Positions 37,009-50,361 are shown, counted from the stretch's first letter. The stretch is 64,000 nt of DNA from Chamaecyparis obtusa (GCA_027943335.1 BSBK01000526.1:494501-558500); one strand, 5' to 3'. Made by a program: numbers and translations. The notes: a model not told the origin generated them from the sequence alone.

Positions 37009-38527
37009 TGAATAGGGGTAAAATGGAATCACCTCTATTTAAATGCATATGAGTTTGTAAATGTATGGGGGAAATATGAGATCCACTCCTAAATCCAAAT
37101 TTCCAAAGTAGAGATCCAATTTGATCAACCAAAAGGTTAATGCATAATCGAATCAATCTATGGAGAATATGAAAGCGAGAGAAAAACTCTATATTTCTCA
37201 ATGGTAGAATTGAAGTGTTTGGAATTTGAAATAATTGAAATATAAATATTAACCTCAAATTAGGGAAAATCTAAAAAATGCCAATTTCTGATGTCTATGT
37301 GTACTTTCGGGCAATTCTGCAACCTGTTTCAGACTGGAAATGTCGAGATGAAGAAAACCTAGAAATCTTTTGTCTTTCCGCTGGCAAGTAGTCTTTGACC
37401 CTCATAAAAATTCAAAGGCTACATTCTTTATTTGAAGGTCAATTCTGACTTTGTTCGCAAATCTGGAAAGTTCACCGAAAAAGGTATCCAAATCCGCTCT
37501 TAGATCCAAAATTCCACACGTACACCTGCAAGAAAAATAAGGTTTTTGTTTGTATGGGGGGTTTGCCTTGGTCAAACCCCAATTTATGAATTAACCTTGA
37601 AATTGAATTGAAATTTAGTGTGCATAAACAATGCAATTGGAAAAATTCACCTCGCTTATGTTGATGTCCTTGTAGAGGATTCGAATCCTCAAATCCACAA
37701 GTAGGAATGCTTCAATGGATGTAGAATGAATGTAGGATGTCTCAAATCAATGGCATTTGATCTTCAACACCAATCTTGAATTGATCTTTGCATATGAGGA
37801 GGCTTGGATGAATGTAGAAGGATGGATCTTTAAGGGGGCTCCAAAGAGATTGAATCCTTCAATGGCTAACAATAGATCTCTTTGATGGATGAATGCTTGA
37901 ACACTTAAATGCTTGAAGGCTTTCTTGAATGCCTAAATTCACTTTCTTTCACTTGAGAGCTCGCTCATGAAATTTCTTGAAGATGTGATTGTAAAAATGA
38001 GAGAGGAAGGCCTCCTTTTATAGTGAACTAGGGCACAATCCTCTAGAGGGGCCACCTTGGAAAATTAAATCCTAATTAGGTCCTAACCTTTAGAAAATAT
38101 ACCTAGATTAAATGTAATTAAAGGATTTACCATTCCAAAACCCTAAATGGCCGACCCAGAGGCGGGAAACAAATATCCCCGACACCCAGAAATTAAGGAA
38201 TCTTGAAATTTTGAACAGAGGATCAAGGATGAGGTTGGAACTGACGAGGTCAGGATCGAGGTCGATCCTGACCAGGTCAGGATAGAGGTTGACTTTGACC
38301 CTAAAAGGTTGACTTTGACCTTTTGGTCAAAAACCTCAGGATCTTGTCCCAGCATGTTATGAAATGCAGATATGAAGTGAAAAATGGGTGCAGAAGGAAG
38401 TAAAATAGGAGGGAAAAGCCAGATACATGGAAAGACCTGATCAAGGTGCTTAACATGACCCTAGACCACTTACTCGAGGGGGCTAAATGCTCTTATCATG
38501 GAAGTGCTTCCATTTTAAGATGATACA
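37009..38527 (-). repeat. 3' LTR of the gag-protease element
   Basis: The LTR is 1519 bp, TGAATAGGGG...AGATGATACA on the plus strand. A minus-strand TATA-like CTATAAAAG lies at 38015-38023. It holds a short tandem run near 38235-38330 (GGTCAGGATCGAGGTCGATC and GGTTGACTTTGACC). Confidence 0.93.
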
Positions 38528-39679
38528 TTAAGCCCCCACTTTAGCAAGAGTATGGACTCGATGCAAACTCTTGGTAAAGGAGATCAGAATGAAAAGATAA
38601 TCTTATCGTAATCCAAGGGACAAAGAGAAACCTTAAGCCCTTAGGGACTCAAGTCTTTGTCAACTCCTAGATCACAATAAGAGAGACATCTCTAGAGAGA
38701 GAAAGAAAGGGAATGATTACCTCACCCAATGAGAACTTATGTCCCATTGTGAACCACACAAGGAAACAACACAATTGGAAAGATAGAATTGAACCGCATA
38801 GTGAATGTGGCTACTCACTAGTCAACCCATCAAGGATTCACCCTTAGGAATATTCTATTCCATAAGAATAAAACCAAAAACAAAAGAGATCCAATTTTAA
38901 GGACACCTCCAACCTTAAGGGATCAAAATATATGTATATTTGAAACTAGAGAGATCAAGAGATCCTAAAATATAAATCCATGCTTTAAGGATTAGTTACT
39001 AAACCAAAAAGGCAAAAAGGGTATTTTGAAAAATTTATGCATATCAAAAAGTGCATGTGTGCAACAAGTGAGCAGAGTGTATGCCCGCACATTAAAGTCG
39101 TTGCTTACACTTTAACAGGAGCAATGGCTTTAATGGAAACATAAACAACTCCACTTATTACGTTTCCACGTCGAGATGCCCCCAGACGAAGACAAATCAA
39201 GGGAAATATCACATAAACATACATAGAACACAAAAGGGATCTACCTACTGTGGGGTCAGTATGATCATAAGATAATATATATATGATATTATTGAAAATG
39301 AATTGACATCATTCCCCAAAGAAAGTAGAACTATGATCACAAAGGAGGAAGGATCACATAAGATATACGAAGGAGAATCTTTTCGGACCATGATATGGAG
39401 ACCAAAAAGAATTAGTGCTACCATATCTCGAATCCAAGAAGATTACACAAGGAAACATTTATGAACAATAGCACAATTACAACATAACATGAAACAACGC
39501 ATAGAAGAATAGAAATACATATAGAGGAATTTGAACAACAGTTTCAATTCCTTCATCACCTTGCACCAATGAAGTAACAAGGATCGTATAAAAGAATCTA
39601 ACATTTAGAAAACACATTATAGGAGAAGCACGTGACAACAAGAAAACACACAACAAGGCTACCATGAAGGACAAGTCGA
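38528..39679 (-). other. 3' noncoding part of the gag-protease element, with polypurine tract
   Basis: On the minus strand AAAGTGGGGGCTTAA lies next to the 3' LTR (38528-38542) and fits a polypurine tract. The remaining 1.1 kb shows no supported gene. It is where pol would be expected but is far too short for it. Confidence 0.75.
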
Positions 39680-41230
39680 TCAAGCATGCCGCCTACTCTC
39701 CCCATCTCGCTGTATATCATTTAGGGAAGGTGGGTAACTCACAAGAGGGACTATATCCAACATAGTAGGAATGATAGCCAATTCCAAACAAGGATCCTCT
39801 TGAGAATCACAATGTTTGACACTAGGTGTAAGAGTTAATTGTGATGAAATCATATTAGGTAAATCAATGTCAATGTCAATAGTCTCATATTCATCATTAA
39901 CATCATCAGTATCATCAAGAGTATCTTCTTCATCCAAATTAATCAAAATAGGATCTAAGATAAGAATAGAATCATCATAATCATGCATATGAACATCATC
40001 ATTAGTAACAACTTCTTCTAACACATCATGCATAGGTTTATCCGAAGAAGGTGGAGATCTTTGAAGAATAGAATTACGAGCTTTAGCATGAGCACGATTG
40101 TTTTTACGATGTTCATTAGCGGATCAATTACATTTTGATTTATTTGAAATAGGTTGAGAACTAGAAGGAACAATCATAGGATCCTTCACAGTTTCTTTAG
40201 GAAGATCAATAGGATTATCAACAATAGGAGGAACAATCACATGATCTTTGATAGGTTCTTTAAAAAGAACTTGATTAATAGAACTAGAAGTCAAAGTTAA
40301 AGGAGGTATAGAAGGTGTAGGAAAAATACCACGATTAAGATCCATGTGAGGAATTCTTAATTCAAGAATCTTACGATGTTTATAAGCTTGATATGAACAA
40401 AAAATATTATCAGGTCGAGGAGGACATGAATTAGGTAATGAAGGCCAAAAGAAATCAAGAGCAGCACAATCTCTAGGCTTGGAAGGTTGATATAAACTAT
40501 GATTAATCATCTTCACTTCTTCATCATGAATGAACTTAAGACACTTGTGGATAGGTGAAGCAACAGCATGCATGGCATTCAACCAAGGCAAACCTAGCTT
40601 AACTTTAAATTGATCAAAAGTAGGAACAACAACAAAGGTAGTGTTCACAATTTTTCCAAAAAGTTCAACTGGTAAAGTAATAGAACCAAATGATGGATAA
40701 AGAAAACCATTACAAGTTTGAATCCACACATCTGATGTATCATAAGAATCATGTTGTAAGCTTTTCATAAAAATATTTTCTTCAGTAATAACATTGACTA
40801 AGGATGTAGCATCAAAAAGACAACCACAAGTAGGTATCTAAGAAATCCTAGCAGCAATGTAAAGGGTACCATCAAGAGCCTTAATAGTCTCAGAGTCATC
40901 AAAGGTAATCAAAAGTTCCTGAGGTCTTTTATTCTTAGGTTGTTGTTGAGGTTTAGGTTGAGTTTTCAGTTTAGGTTTAGGTTTTGGTAGGTTGAGATTG
41001 AACTTGAGGTGGAGATATAGACTGACCAACATGCTCCACTTGATTAACAACATGATTGAGATCATCCATCTTTGAGTCATACACAATTTCCATAGAAGAT
41101 GGTTGTGCAATGGTATTAGTATCATATGTAGGTAAAGGATTTGTATAGATTTGAGGATTTTGATTGGGAGGAGAAACAGATTTGTTCCCACTACCATCAA
41201 GATTATCGACAGATAAGGCATTAGAGTCAA
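39680..41230 (-). pseudogene. Retropepsin-like domain and acidic tail of the gag-protease element
   Basis: One minus-strand frame runs from about 41230 to 39680. It is broken by TAG at 40838-40840 and TGA at 40124-40126, both derivable from CAG and CGA. The protease-like part follows ITFDDSETIKALDGTLY. The usual D-[ST]-G is replaced by FDATS (about 40815), then VNVITEENIF. Further on are ITLPVELFGK and the conserved FKVKLGLPWLNAMHAVASP, typical of the protease flap/C-terminal region of plant Ty3 elements. The tail contains many Asp/Glu (DEEDTLDDTDDVNDEYETID). Without the active-site Gly it is probably not catalytic as it stands. Confidence 0.7.
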
Positions 41231-42091
41231 CTAAGTCTTGAACCTTATGTTTTAAAGAATAACATTTCTCAGTATCATGACCATTCTGACGATGATATTG
41301 ACAAAAAGCATTTTAATCAAAAGATTTAGAGGCAATTGTAATAGGTAAAAGAGGTCGAATAGGAGGTAAAGTAATCATATTAGTAGCTAACAACCTATTC
41401 ATAATAGCATGTAAAGGTTCAGAAAGAGGAGTAAACGTATGATTTAATCAAAAAGCAGTGGATGCAGAAGTGGCATTGTGAGATGCAACAACAACTGCAT
41501 TCATTTGTTTGTTTATCTTGACATAGTTGTTGAATTTTTTAAATTTGTTTGGATTAGGAGCAACATCACTCTTATCAACTAGAACAAGAGCCATTGGACT
41601 ATTGCTCTCAAATTGACTCACTTGTAATTGATAATGATGAAGCGCTGCACAAAGTTGTTGAAAAGAGGTAAATTCAGTAAGCAGAATCTTATCTCTAATA
41701 TCCTTTTGCAAATTTGAAATAAACATATGTTGAATATCAATATCAGGAACAGGATAGGAAATCTGAGCATACAAATGCTTAAATCTACCAATAAATTCAA
41801 TCAATTTTTCTTTAGCACTTTGTTTACAATGCATCAAATCAGTCAAGGAAACTTGCGGGCCAATGTTGTTTTGAAATTATTGAATAAAGGCATTAGCAAG
41901 TTTTGGAAAGGAATCAATAGAATAAGGAGGCAAGGAACAATACCATTGTAAGGCCTTGTCACGGAAAGTTCTAGCAAATAGTTTGGCTAAAATCCTATGG
42001 TCATGAGCATAATCACCACAAAGGATTTGGAATTTTTTAACATGATGAACAGGATCTCCTTTTCTGTTATAATTCTCAAGACAGGCATATC
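41231..42091 (-). pseudogene. Gag, C-terminal part with zinc-knuckle-like motif
   Basis: This continues gag beyond the nested solo LTR. GDPVHHVKKFQILCGDYAH and FRDKALQWYCSLP are hallmarks of the retrotransposon gag domain. A CQYHRQNGHDTEKC motif near 41285 is the zinc-binding-like element found after gag in plant Ty3 elements. Stops are TAA at 41877-41879, TGA at 41448-41450 and TAA near 41313-41315. A frame change near 41.0 kb leads into the protease frame. Confidence 0.75.
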
Positions 42092-43108
42092 TGTAATACC
42101 CTAAAATTGGCACCTATTAAATTTAATTAATTTTGGTGCATTTTCATCAATTTTACATCTTCAAAGTCCTAGTTCCCTAGGCAAATTTCTCTCTCCTACC
42201 TGACTTAATTTGACTTGATGTCAATTGCAAAGACCATAAATTGCATCAATCAAATATCAAAATTAATTCCTAAAGTCCTTGACTTTAATTAGCTAAATTA
42301 CCCCTATGATAATTAATTTAATCCTAAGTCCTAAGTGCTTAGAATTAAATTAAATCCACCCCATTTGGTTAATTACCCATAAAAGGAATTAATAATTTCT
42401 TGATATTCGAATGGACACACCTTTTTGAATTAATAATTCAAGATATTCAAAAAGTCCCCTATGTGGCATTTTCCATTCTTTTATTAAGAAATTATTGCAT
42501 TTTTGTCTCAAATGGAAATGAAGGGTCAGGAGTTTCAAATCAAGAACCCCTTCATTCCTTCCTCAGGCTTGCTTATTTAATGGACCTCATTTCTTCATTT
42601 GAGAGGAGGAACTTTTGAGAGCATCTCTACTATAGTCAATTTTAGTTTCCATTATTATATTGTTTCCAAAGCTTTATTGCATTAATTAGCTTAATATCTC
42701 ATTTTAGTTTAAATATTGCACCTCATATTAGATTAAATTTTCTTAATTGTTCTTAGATTAACATCATATTTATTTCAATGTCCTTAGATTAAAATTGCAC
42801 TTCATCTTTATTTCAATCTTTTAGTATAATTGCATTTCTACATTTCTAGATTAATTGCACTCATTTCTAGATTAATTTCATTGATTTTTCATCTTAGCTT
42901 TTGAAAATCCTCCATTGTGGGATTGGTCTCATGGTTGTTGTCTCTCATTCTAAGAGTAATTAAACACCCCATCCACATAGGAGGTAATAGGTTGATTTAA
43001 TCAATGTTGTGAGATGGACAATTCATGTTCATACTCGCCATCTCATGATTGAGCAATGACTATGTTGCGTTTGTGCCGGATTTAGAGGTCCACATTCAGA
43101 CACACACA
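42092..43108. mobile_element. Solo LTR nested in gag
   Basis: This 1017-bp segment begins TGTAATACCC and ends CACACACA. It is flanked by ATATC (42087-42091) and ATATT (43109-43113), a 5-bp duplication with one later change. It is AT-rich with no coding frame, and the gag peptide resumes on both sides. Solo LTRs form by recombination between the LTRs of a full element (established). Confidence 0.75.
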
Positions 43109-43958
43109 ATATTGACTTGCTGAGAACAAGAGTATGAATAATATCCAAGGACAAAGGACTTCCCATGTCACATGTAGGGATACTAAACTTTTTTTGAGTT
43201 AAGGAAGCAAGTTGTTGTTGTAAGGATGACATAGTTTTAGCCAAACTGATGATTGTTGAATCATTAGAGGAAATAGTAGGAGTAGAAACATTAGACACAC
43301 TAGGTAAAGTGTAAGAAGCTGCAGGAATAGAAGACACAACTGGAGGGGCACTAGGAACTATAGTTGGAAGCAAATTGGAATAAGTAAAAGGAACACTATG
43401 ATATGAAGGTTGTGATGTAGGAAGGGACATAGGAGGAACACTCATAGGAGCAGAGGGAACCATCATAGTCACCAATGAAGGAGTATAGGTAGGAATACTA
43501 GGTAAAGGATTAGAAGGAGGTTCAACACTAGTGATAGGAGGAATCAACCCTAAATCTTGAGCTTCTTGAGCTAAAGGTTTAACATTTGAATGCACAAGGT
43601 GAGTAATACCACGCAAGAGGTTAACATCCTGATCACTATCATGGAGAACTTTCTTAAGAGCCTCTATAGCTTGAATAGAATCTTGATTATAGTTCTCTTG
43701 AATAAGCCAATTACCCATTTTATCAAGTTTAGTTGAAAGATTTTGGACTTGTTCAGGAGGAACTCTTAAAGCGTCATCCTCATCATGAGATGAGTGAGAA
43801 GATTTTTTCTCCATTGTAGGATTGGAATCATGAAGAATCAAATTATCATCTGAGACCCTATGGAATGGAGAGGAAGATTCAAGATCAAAGGCACCCATGA
43901 GTCTATGACTTCTTCTAACCGGAATGTTATAAGTAGGACTAGTAGTAGTAAAGCTCAT
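43109..43958 (-). pseudogene. Gag, N-terminal part
   Basis: The open frame starts MSFTTTSPTYNIPVRRSHRL at 43958, about 180 bases inside the element after the 5' LTR. The first half is acidic and helical (KKVLHDSDQDVNLLRG). The second half is Pro/Ser/Thr-rich and ends in a Gln-rich coiled segment (MSSLQQQLASLTQKK). The frame enters the solo LTR at 43108. The downstream gag is in a different phase, so a small indel is also present near the junction. Confidence 0.75.
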
Positions 43959-44120
43959 AAACCAATGTAATGCAAATGAACTAAACTAAAACCACATAAA
44001 GCATGAATATTTTTGTATTTTTGAAATCTAATTAGCATGCAAGATCTAACATAAGAGATAAATCTAATACTAACAAGATAAAAGGGAATCTAACACCAAA
44101 AAAGGAAAGAGAGTAAGCTA

Positions 44121-44133
44121 GTCGGGTTCACCA
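44121..44133 (-). other. Primer-binding-like site of the gag-protease element
   Basis: The minus strand reads TGGTGAACCCGAC three bases after the 5' LTR. The TGG start fits a tRNA 3' CCA; the tRNA is not identified. Confidence 0.65.
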
Positions 44134-44136
44134 AAA

Positions 44137-45660
44137 TGAATAGGGGTAAAATGGAATCACCTCTATTTAAATGTATATGAGTGTGTAAATGTATGGGGGA
44201 AATATGAGATCCACTCCTAAATCCAAATTCCCAAAGGAGAGATCCAATTTGATCAACCAAAAGGTTAATGCATAATCGAATCAATCTATGGAGAATATGA
44301 AAGAGAGAGAAAAACCCTATATTTCCCTATGGTAGAATTGAAGTGTTTGGAATTTGAAATAATTGAAATACAAATACTAACCTCAAATTAGGGCAAATCT
44401 AGAAAATGTCAATTTATGATGTCTGTGTGTACTTTCAGGCAATTCTGCAACCTATTTCAGACTGGAAATGTTGAGATGAAGAAAACCGAGAAATCTTTTG
44501 TCTTTCTGCCGGCAGGTAGTCTTTGAACCTCATAAAAGGTCAAAGGCTACATTCTTTATTTGAAGGTCGATTCTGACTTTGTTCCTAGATCTAGAAAGTT
44601 CACTGAAAAGGGTATCCAAATCCGCTCTCAGATCTGAAATTCTGCACCTGCACCTACACCTGTAAGAAAAATGGGGTTTTTGTTTGTATGGGGGGTTTGC
44701 CTTGGTCAAAGCCAAATTTAGGAATTAACCTTGAAATTGAATTGAAATGTAGTGTGCATAAACAAAGCAATTGGAACAATTCACCTCACTTATGTTGAAG
44801 TCCTTGTAGAGGATTCGAATCCTCAAATCCACAAGTAGGAATACTTCAATGGATGTAGAATGAATGTAGGATGTCTCAAATCAATGGCATTTGATCTTCA
44901 ACACCAATCTTGAATTGATCTTTGCATATGAGGAGGCTTGGATGAATGTAGAAGGATGGATCTTCAAGGGGGCTCCAAAGAGATTGAATCCTTCAATTGC
45001 TAACAATGGATCTCCTTAATGGATGAATGCTTGAACACTTGAAGGCTTTCTTGAATGCTTGAATTCACTTGCTTGCACTTGAGAGCTCACTCATGAAATT
45101 TCTTGAAGATGTGATTACAAAAATGAGAGAGGAAGGCCTCCTTTTATAGTGAACTAGGGCACAATCCTCTAGAGGGGCCACCTTGGAGAATTAAATCCCA
45201 ATTAGGTCCTAACCTTTAGAAAATATACCTAGATTAAATGCAATTAAAGGATTTACCATTCCAAAACCTGAAATGGCCGACTTGGAGGCGGAAAAGAAAT
45301 ATCCCCGAAAACCTAACTCCCAGAAATCAAGGAATCTTGAAATTTTGAATAGAGAGTCAAGGATGAGGTTGGAACTGACTAGGTCAGGATCGAGGTCGAT
45401 CCTGACCAGGTTAGGATAGAGGTCAACTTTGACCCCAAAAGGTTGACTTTGACCTTTTGGTCAAAAACCTCAGGATCTTGTCCCAGCATGTTATGAAATG
45501 CAGATATGAAGTAAAAAAATGGGTGCAGAAGGAAGCAGAACAGGGTGAAAAGTCAGATACTTGCAAAGACCTGATCAAGGTGCTTAACATGACCCCAAAC
45601 CACTTACTTGGAGGGATAAACACTCTTATCATGGAAGTGCTTCCATTTTAAGATGATACA
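44137..45660 (-). repeat. 5' LTR of the gag-protease element
   Basis: The LTR is 1524 bp and collinear with 37009-38527, with the TATA-like CTATAAAAG at 45141-45149 (minus strand). It is directly followed by the AAAGT duplication. Confidence 0.93.
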
Positions 45661-45665
45661 AAAGT

Positions 45666-47229
45666 ACATGATTCGCGATGTTTTAATTAATATGCACACT
45701 TGACACAGCTATGGTGAGCCCCTAGGACATCTATAACGAGCTCGAAGATTTATAAACCGTGATACTAAAACTTTGACTTGGGAGACTTTTAATGCAAAGC
45801 TGTCAAAGTATATATTTAAACGTGAACCTTGAACCATAAAGGTTTGGGTTCAAAGTTCAAAATTTGTTTTAACATTTACAAATGAACACGCAAGCGCAAT
45901 GAAAAAAGCTTTTATTACCAAGATGCTAACAATACATGATGCTTTTGGATAAATGCATATTGAACTTTGAACCTTGAACCGTAAAGGTTGAAGTTCAAAG
46001 TTCAAGATTCAATTTACAACTTAAACTTTGACAAAGATTGGAAATTGTTGCATATGAATAAGATGAAATTTATTTGACTAGCAACACTTAGAATGACTTT
46101 TTGTATTGATCCTTAGACTGATCACTTGTATGGATCTGTACAAAGACTATTCTTTCCATAGGATGATCATGTAAGCTTCCCTTTGTGCAAATCATTTTTC
46201 AAGGTAAATTTGACTAGAGAAGAACGCAACTTGATAGACCATCAATTCTCTTTTCTCTCTCTTTAGGATGAGTAGAAGTAGCATAATATACATCTTTCTA
46301 TCCTTTGAACTACTCTTTCCTCCTCTTCATCTCCCATGGACCACCTAGCATAACACAACTTGATAGATTATTAGATTCATAGTTCCTCTCTTTATTTCCA
46401 TCTTCACATAACTTTTCTAGTGGGTTACATCATGGAGTGTTGTCTTATCCTTGGCATATGTTTTTTTCTATTTCCATGTGATCACTTGCGCTCTTGTAAT
46501 AGTTTTGAACATGATACTAGGAATTGAGATATTTGGTTCATTGCGGTATCTTCAACTAGTTGACTTAGAAAATTAGTAAGATTTAGTATTTTTTCTATGA
46601 TATGTATGTCCTTGCACATGGATGTATCAGCTAAGATACTTTTTTTAGGGGATTTTTTCCTAAACTTAGTGATGTCTTATATCTTTGTAGTTTACCCATG
46701 ATCATTTGTCTCTTTCTATCCTCTCTAATTTCCTTTATTATGAGCATGAGGTAATCTCATACTCTCTCTCAATTGGGGCTAAATGTACCAATGCAAATTG
46801 TAAGAACCTTAGATGGGTGTACAATTTCATGATTGTTTGGCACCACCTTAGTATTTTTTCATTTTAGCATGCATAATAGGACTTCATATTTCACTTAATG
46901 AACACCTAAATTTAAATATGAGTCTTTTCTTAATTCAATTTCATGTAAACTAGAGGTAAGCCCTTATTTCTAGGTGTGATCCTTTATTATTCAACCAATT
47001 TAATTGATTATTAGCCAATATGTGATATTCTTGGCCCAATTACAACTTTTTCATGTGGCCACAACTGTTTATCAAGCTCCAAGTACGCTATAGCCACAAA
47101 ATACTTGCTAGATGAATCCCTTGTTGAGCTAGAATATCCTACCCCTCTAAGGAATTGTACTCCCAAGAAGAAATAACCTAAACCAACTCTCTTCTAGCCT
47201 TCTTTGACCCACCTAGAGGTCATTCACAA
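45666..47229. other. Gene-free stretch with hairpin repeats
   Basis: No supported coding frame. Two related foldbacks of the ACCTTGAACCGTAAAGGTT type occur at about 45823-45865 and 45960-46005. The second has long arms (TTGAACTTTGAACCTT against AAGGTT...TTCAAAGTTCAA). A third relative is at about 36968-37008, on the other side of the LTR element, which inserted at its edge. The rest (46.1-47.2 kb) is unremarkable AT-rich DNA. Confidence 0.65.
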
Positions 47230-49870
47230 GAATCCTTCTATCTATAACTAGTAGCCAACCCAAAATACTGCATCAACTTATAATGCACTACTATATTCCA
47301 ACCATAGAAGTAAGCTATTACAAAGGCAATATAGGTGTGAATATGTGGAGATAATGGGAGGATGACCATCCCAAGAATTAAGCCAAAAAAGATCCTCCAA
47401 GCCCTTAGTACATATCCAAAATAACCCACTCTTAGTAAGATGAACCTCATTTTTTAGAGTGTGCCAAATCATAAAGCCTCTAACCTTGAAAGGAAATTGA
47501 GGAATGTCTCATTTATTAAATTCTCTCAAATACTTATGAGTGAGGATGTGAGCCCAAACTTGGCCTAACTGGTGTAACAATTGCTAGTATAATTTGGTTG
47601 CAAGAATATGCCCATTCAAGATTGCAAAAGAAAGACTGAGGCCTCCCTTATTTTTGATCCTACACAAAGACTCCCACTTAAATAAGCTCCACTTAACAGT
47701 ACGCAAAATTACCACTCCAAAGGAATTGGTGTAAGAGAGCATCAAATTCCCTTAGGAAATACACAAGAGCCACCTAGACAAAACTCCAATAAATAGGAAG
47801 AGTCTAGATCAATGATTGAAGAAGACTCGCTCTAGTAGTAGTAGATAGCCATTAACAAGTCTAGTGATCGACCTTTCAATGCAACTTATCCAATAAGTCA
47901 TGTCGCTATGGCCCAATTTTCCTTCAAATAGCTAAAGGGATACCCAAAGAGAGAAAGGGAAGAGAACCAATTTGAAACATCAAAATGTTTACAATCCTTC
48001 TATAAATAGGCTTAGGAGTTCTAAAAAATATAGAAGATTTGTTCTTATTGATTCTTTTACCCGAAGCAGCTAAAAAAGTATCCAGTGTCTGCCTAAAAGA
48101 TTTAACTTCATGAAGACAAGAAACCCATAGAGTAGTATCATCAACAAACTGGAGATGAGAATGTTTAGGAAACCCATTTTTCCAACTCCAACCTTGAATC
48201 AAGCCTTGGTAAACTTAAGACTTAATAAATCTACCCATGCCTTTAGCCATAATTATAAAAAAAAAGGAGAGAGAGGGTCTCCTTGCCGAAGACTTCTAGA
48301 AGATTCAAATAATTCAGAAGTCTTACCATTGATAATAACATATAAATATGAAGAAGTAACATGAATCATCATCCAAATGACCCACTACTAATTGAAAACA
48401 AAGGCAATGAAAATTTCATGGAAAAAATCCACAGGACAATATCATATGCTTTAGCCATATCCAATTTGATGAGCATAGATTTCTCTTTAGACACTACCAT
48501 TAAGTGAATGGCCTTAGAAGAAACTACCACCCCATCTAGAGTTTGTCTCCCAACCACAAAAACCCCCTTTCTCCTTTGAGATCAAAGATGGAGATCCAAT
48601 CTAAAACCAATTTAGTAATGATTTTGTACACCACATTACAAAGAGAAATAAGTGTGAATAAATCTAGTTGATTACCTCCCTCCTTCTTAGGAATAAGTAC
48701 AAGAAATGTACAATTTAAGATCTGGATAATTCTTTTCTATCATGAGTTCTTGGACCACCTCAAGAAAATATGATTTAACAAATCCTAAATTCACTAAGAA
48801 AATTCTATAGGAAGCCCATTTGAACTAGAAGCTTTTCGCTTATGCATTATAAAAATAACCTATTCTAATTTAGACAGAGAGATTGAGTGGATGATGGATT
48901 CATTATCTCATTCGCAACTATAGAGGGAATACAAGAAAGAATCAGATTCTCCTCATCTTTAATAGGAGGCAAATCTTTAGTAAAGAGAGTAGAATAACAT
49001 TGTGAAGCTTCACAAGACAAAGCTTGCAAAGAAGACAATTGAATTCCTTATGAGCTAACCAAAGAAGAAATAAATTTATCTTATTCTAATGAGCTTGCAT
49101 AGAATTATGAAAATAAGTTGTGTTCCTATCACACTTATGAAGCCAAACAATATGAGCCTTTTGCTTCCAAAAAATCTCCTACAAAAGTTCCCATTCCTCC
49201 AACTATCTTGCAACCTAGGACTCGGTTTGGCCTAAATCCCCAGAGAAACAAAAATCCCAAATTTGGTGGGTGATAACATTAAGGTGCACTTGAATATTTA
49301 TTTTCATAACTTAAGGGTTAAAATATAAAAAGCTATACCATCTTTTAAGATGAAATTTTACAAACTACAACTCAACAAACGAGTGCAAAGCACTACCATA
49401 GGTAGGGCCACCATCTCTCCACCACCAGACAATTTAGTCATAAAGAAAAGAATCATGAAGCCAAAGTTAAAACTTTAAAGGATGATTCTTGGGAACTCTA
49501 AAAGAAGTTGTTGAAAATTTAATTGGCCAATGATCAAAACCCTACCACCAAACCAATAGTTGGAGACCTGAAATCAATCCAGTCGTTCAAAAATAGCTTC
49601 CTCTCCACACCTTATATTAGGCCAAATATAGACTCCATTAGATAGTTTGACATCAATTAAATCAATTCGGTCTATATTCTCATGAAAGAGATCAGAAGAT
49701 GGACCCTAGGACATTGTCTCTGACGGTATCTATACCCATGAAAAATCTAATATAAAATGGGAAGAGACCCATTTATCTAGTTTCTAAATACAAAATGAAC
49801 AACCTAAATAAATCTCCAATGAATCTGATAAGGGATTATTCAAATCAATCTCTATAACGTCCCCATTTGG
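47230..49870 (-). pseudogene. Decayed L1-type LINE (endonuclease end and reverse transcriptase)
   Basis: On the minus strand, from 49.87 kb downward, peptides of a plant LINE appear in order but in changing frames. Remains of the endonuclease C-terminus with DHWPIK come first (about 49.53 kb). The pre-RT motif EIFWKQKAHIVWLHKCDRNT is near 49.15 kb. RT motifs follow: VYKIITKLVLDW (48.62 kb), IKLDMAKAYD (48.46 kb) and LQFVDDTTLW (48.14 kb), the last being the catalytic box with its two Asp. A C-terminal region with WICTKGLEDLFWLNSWDG lies at about 47.40 kb. Many stops and frameshifts make it inactive. Lack of LTRs and the domain order identify the class (established). Confidence 0.85.
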
Positions 49871-50358
49871 GACTTTTACTGATTTAATTTACTATTCCTA
49901 ACTAGGGTTTAGATCCCACTCAAAAATAGAAATATAAAACATTCCTTACTAGGAGAATGCCAATTCCTAATGATTAACATTCACCATTATGCATTTGAAT
50001 TATATTAAGGAATAATCATTGATTCATAATACATATTCAAGCATCCAATTCCTCATTGCACTCTTCAACACTAACCTTAAGAAGGATAGGGAATTACTTA
50101 TCCGAGGGCCTTGGAACCCATCTGCGAATAGGCTCCCTTAAATAATTTGTGGTTCATATATGCATAAACTATTTTGGGGCTAAATCCTCAAGGATCTGTG
50201 ATATACATCCTTATCCCTATCTTGGAATTTTCCTCCAACATAGTATTACTCCAATGCTGACAAGCCAATCTATCTTCTTAATGGTATTAGCGAGTGTTAT
50301 CTTATACATTTAAAATATATACATCTATAATATATCATAAATACCCTCCTAATTCCCT

Positions 50359-50361
<3 letters not shown>
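49871..50361. other. Gene-free stretch
   Basis: No supported gene. It begins near TATAACGTCCCCATTTGGGA, which has a short palindrome-like CCCATTTGGG and could be a decayed LTR start, but no partner end was found. Confidence 0.4.

Larger units (their letters stand above)
37009..45660 (-). mobile_element. Non-autonomous gag-protease LTR retrotransposon
   Basis: LTRs of about 1.52 kb and the duplication AAAGT delimit 8652 bp. The minus-strand order is LTR, primer-binding-like site, gag, a protease-like domain, an acidic tail, about 1.1 kb noncoding, purine tract, LTR. There is no RT, RNase H or integrase. A solo LTR of another family is nested within gag. The gag with CxxHxxxGHxTxxC is of the plant Ty3/gypsy type (established family resemblance). 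Confidence 0.9.

Noticed and set aside
49871..50361. A further LTR beginning near TATAACGTCCCC
   Set aside because: No matching end, duplication or second copy could be found in the window.
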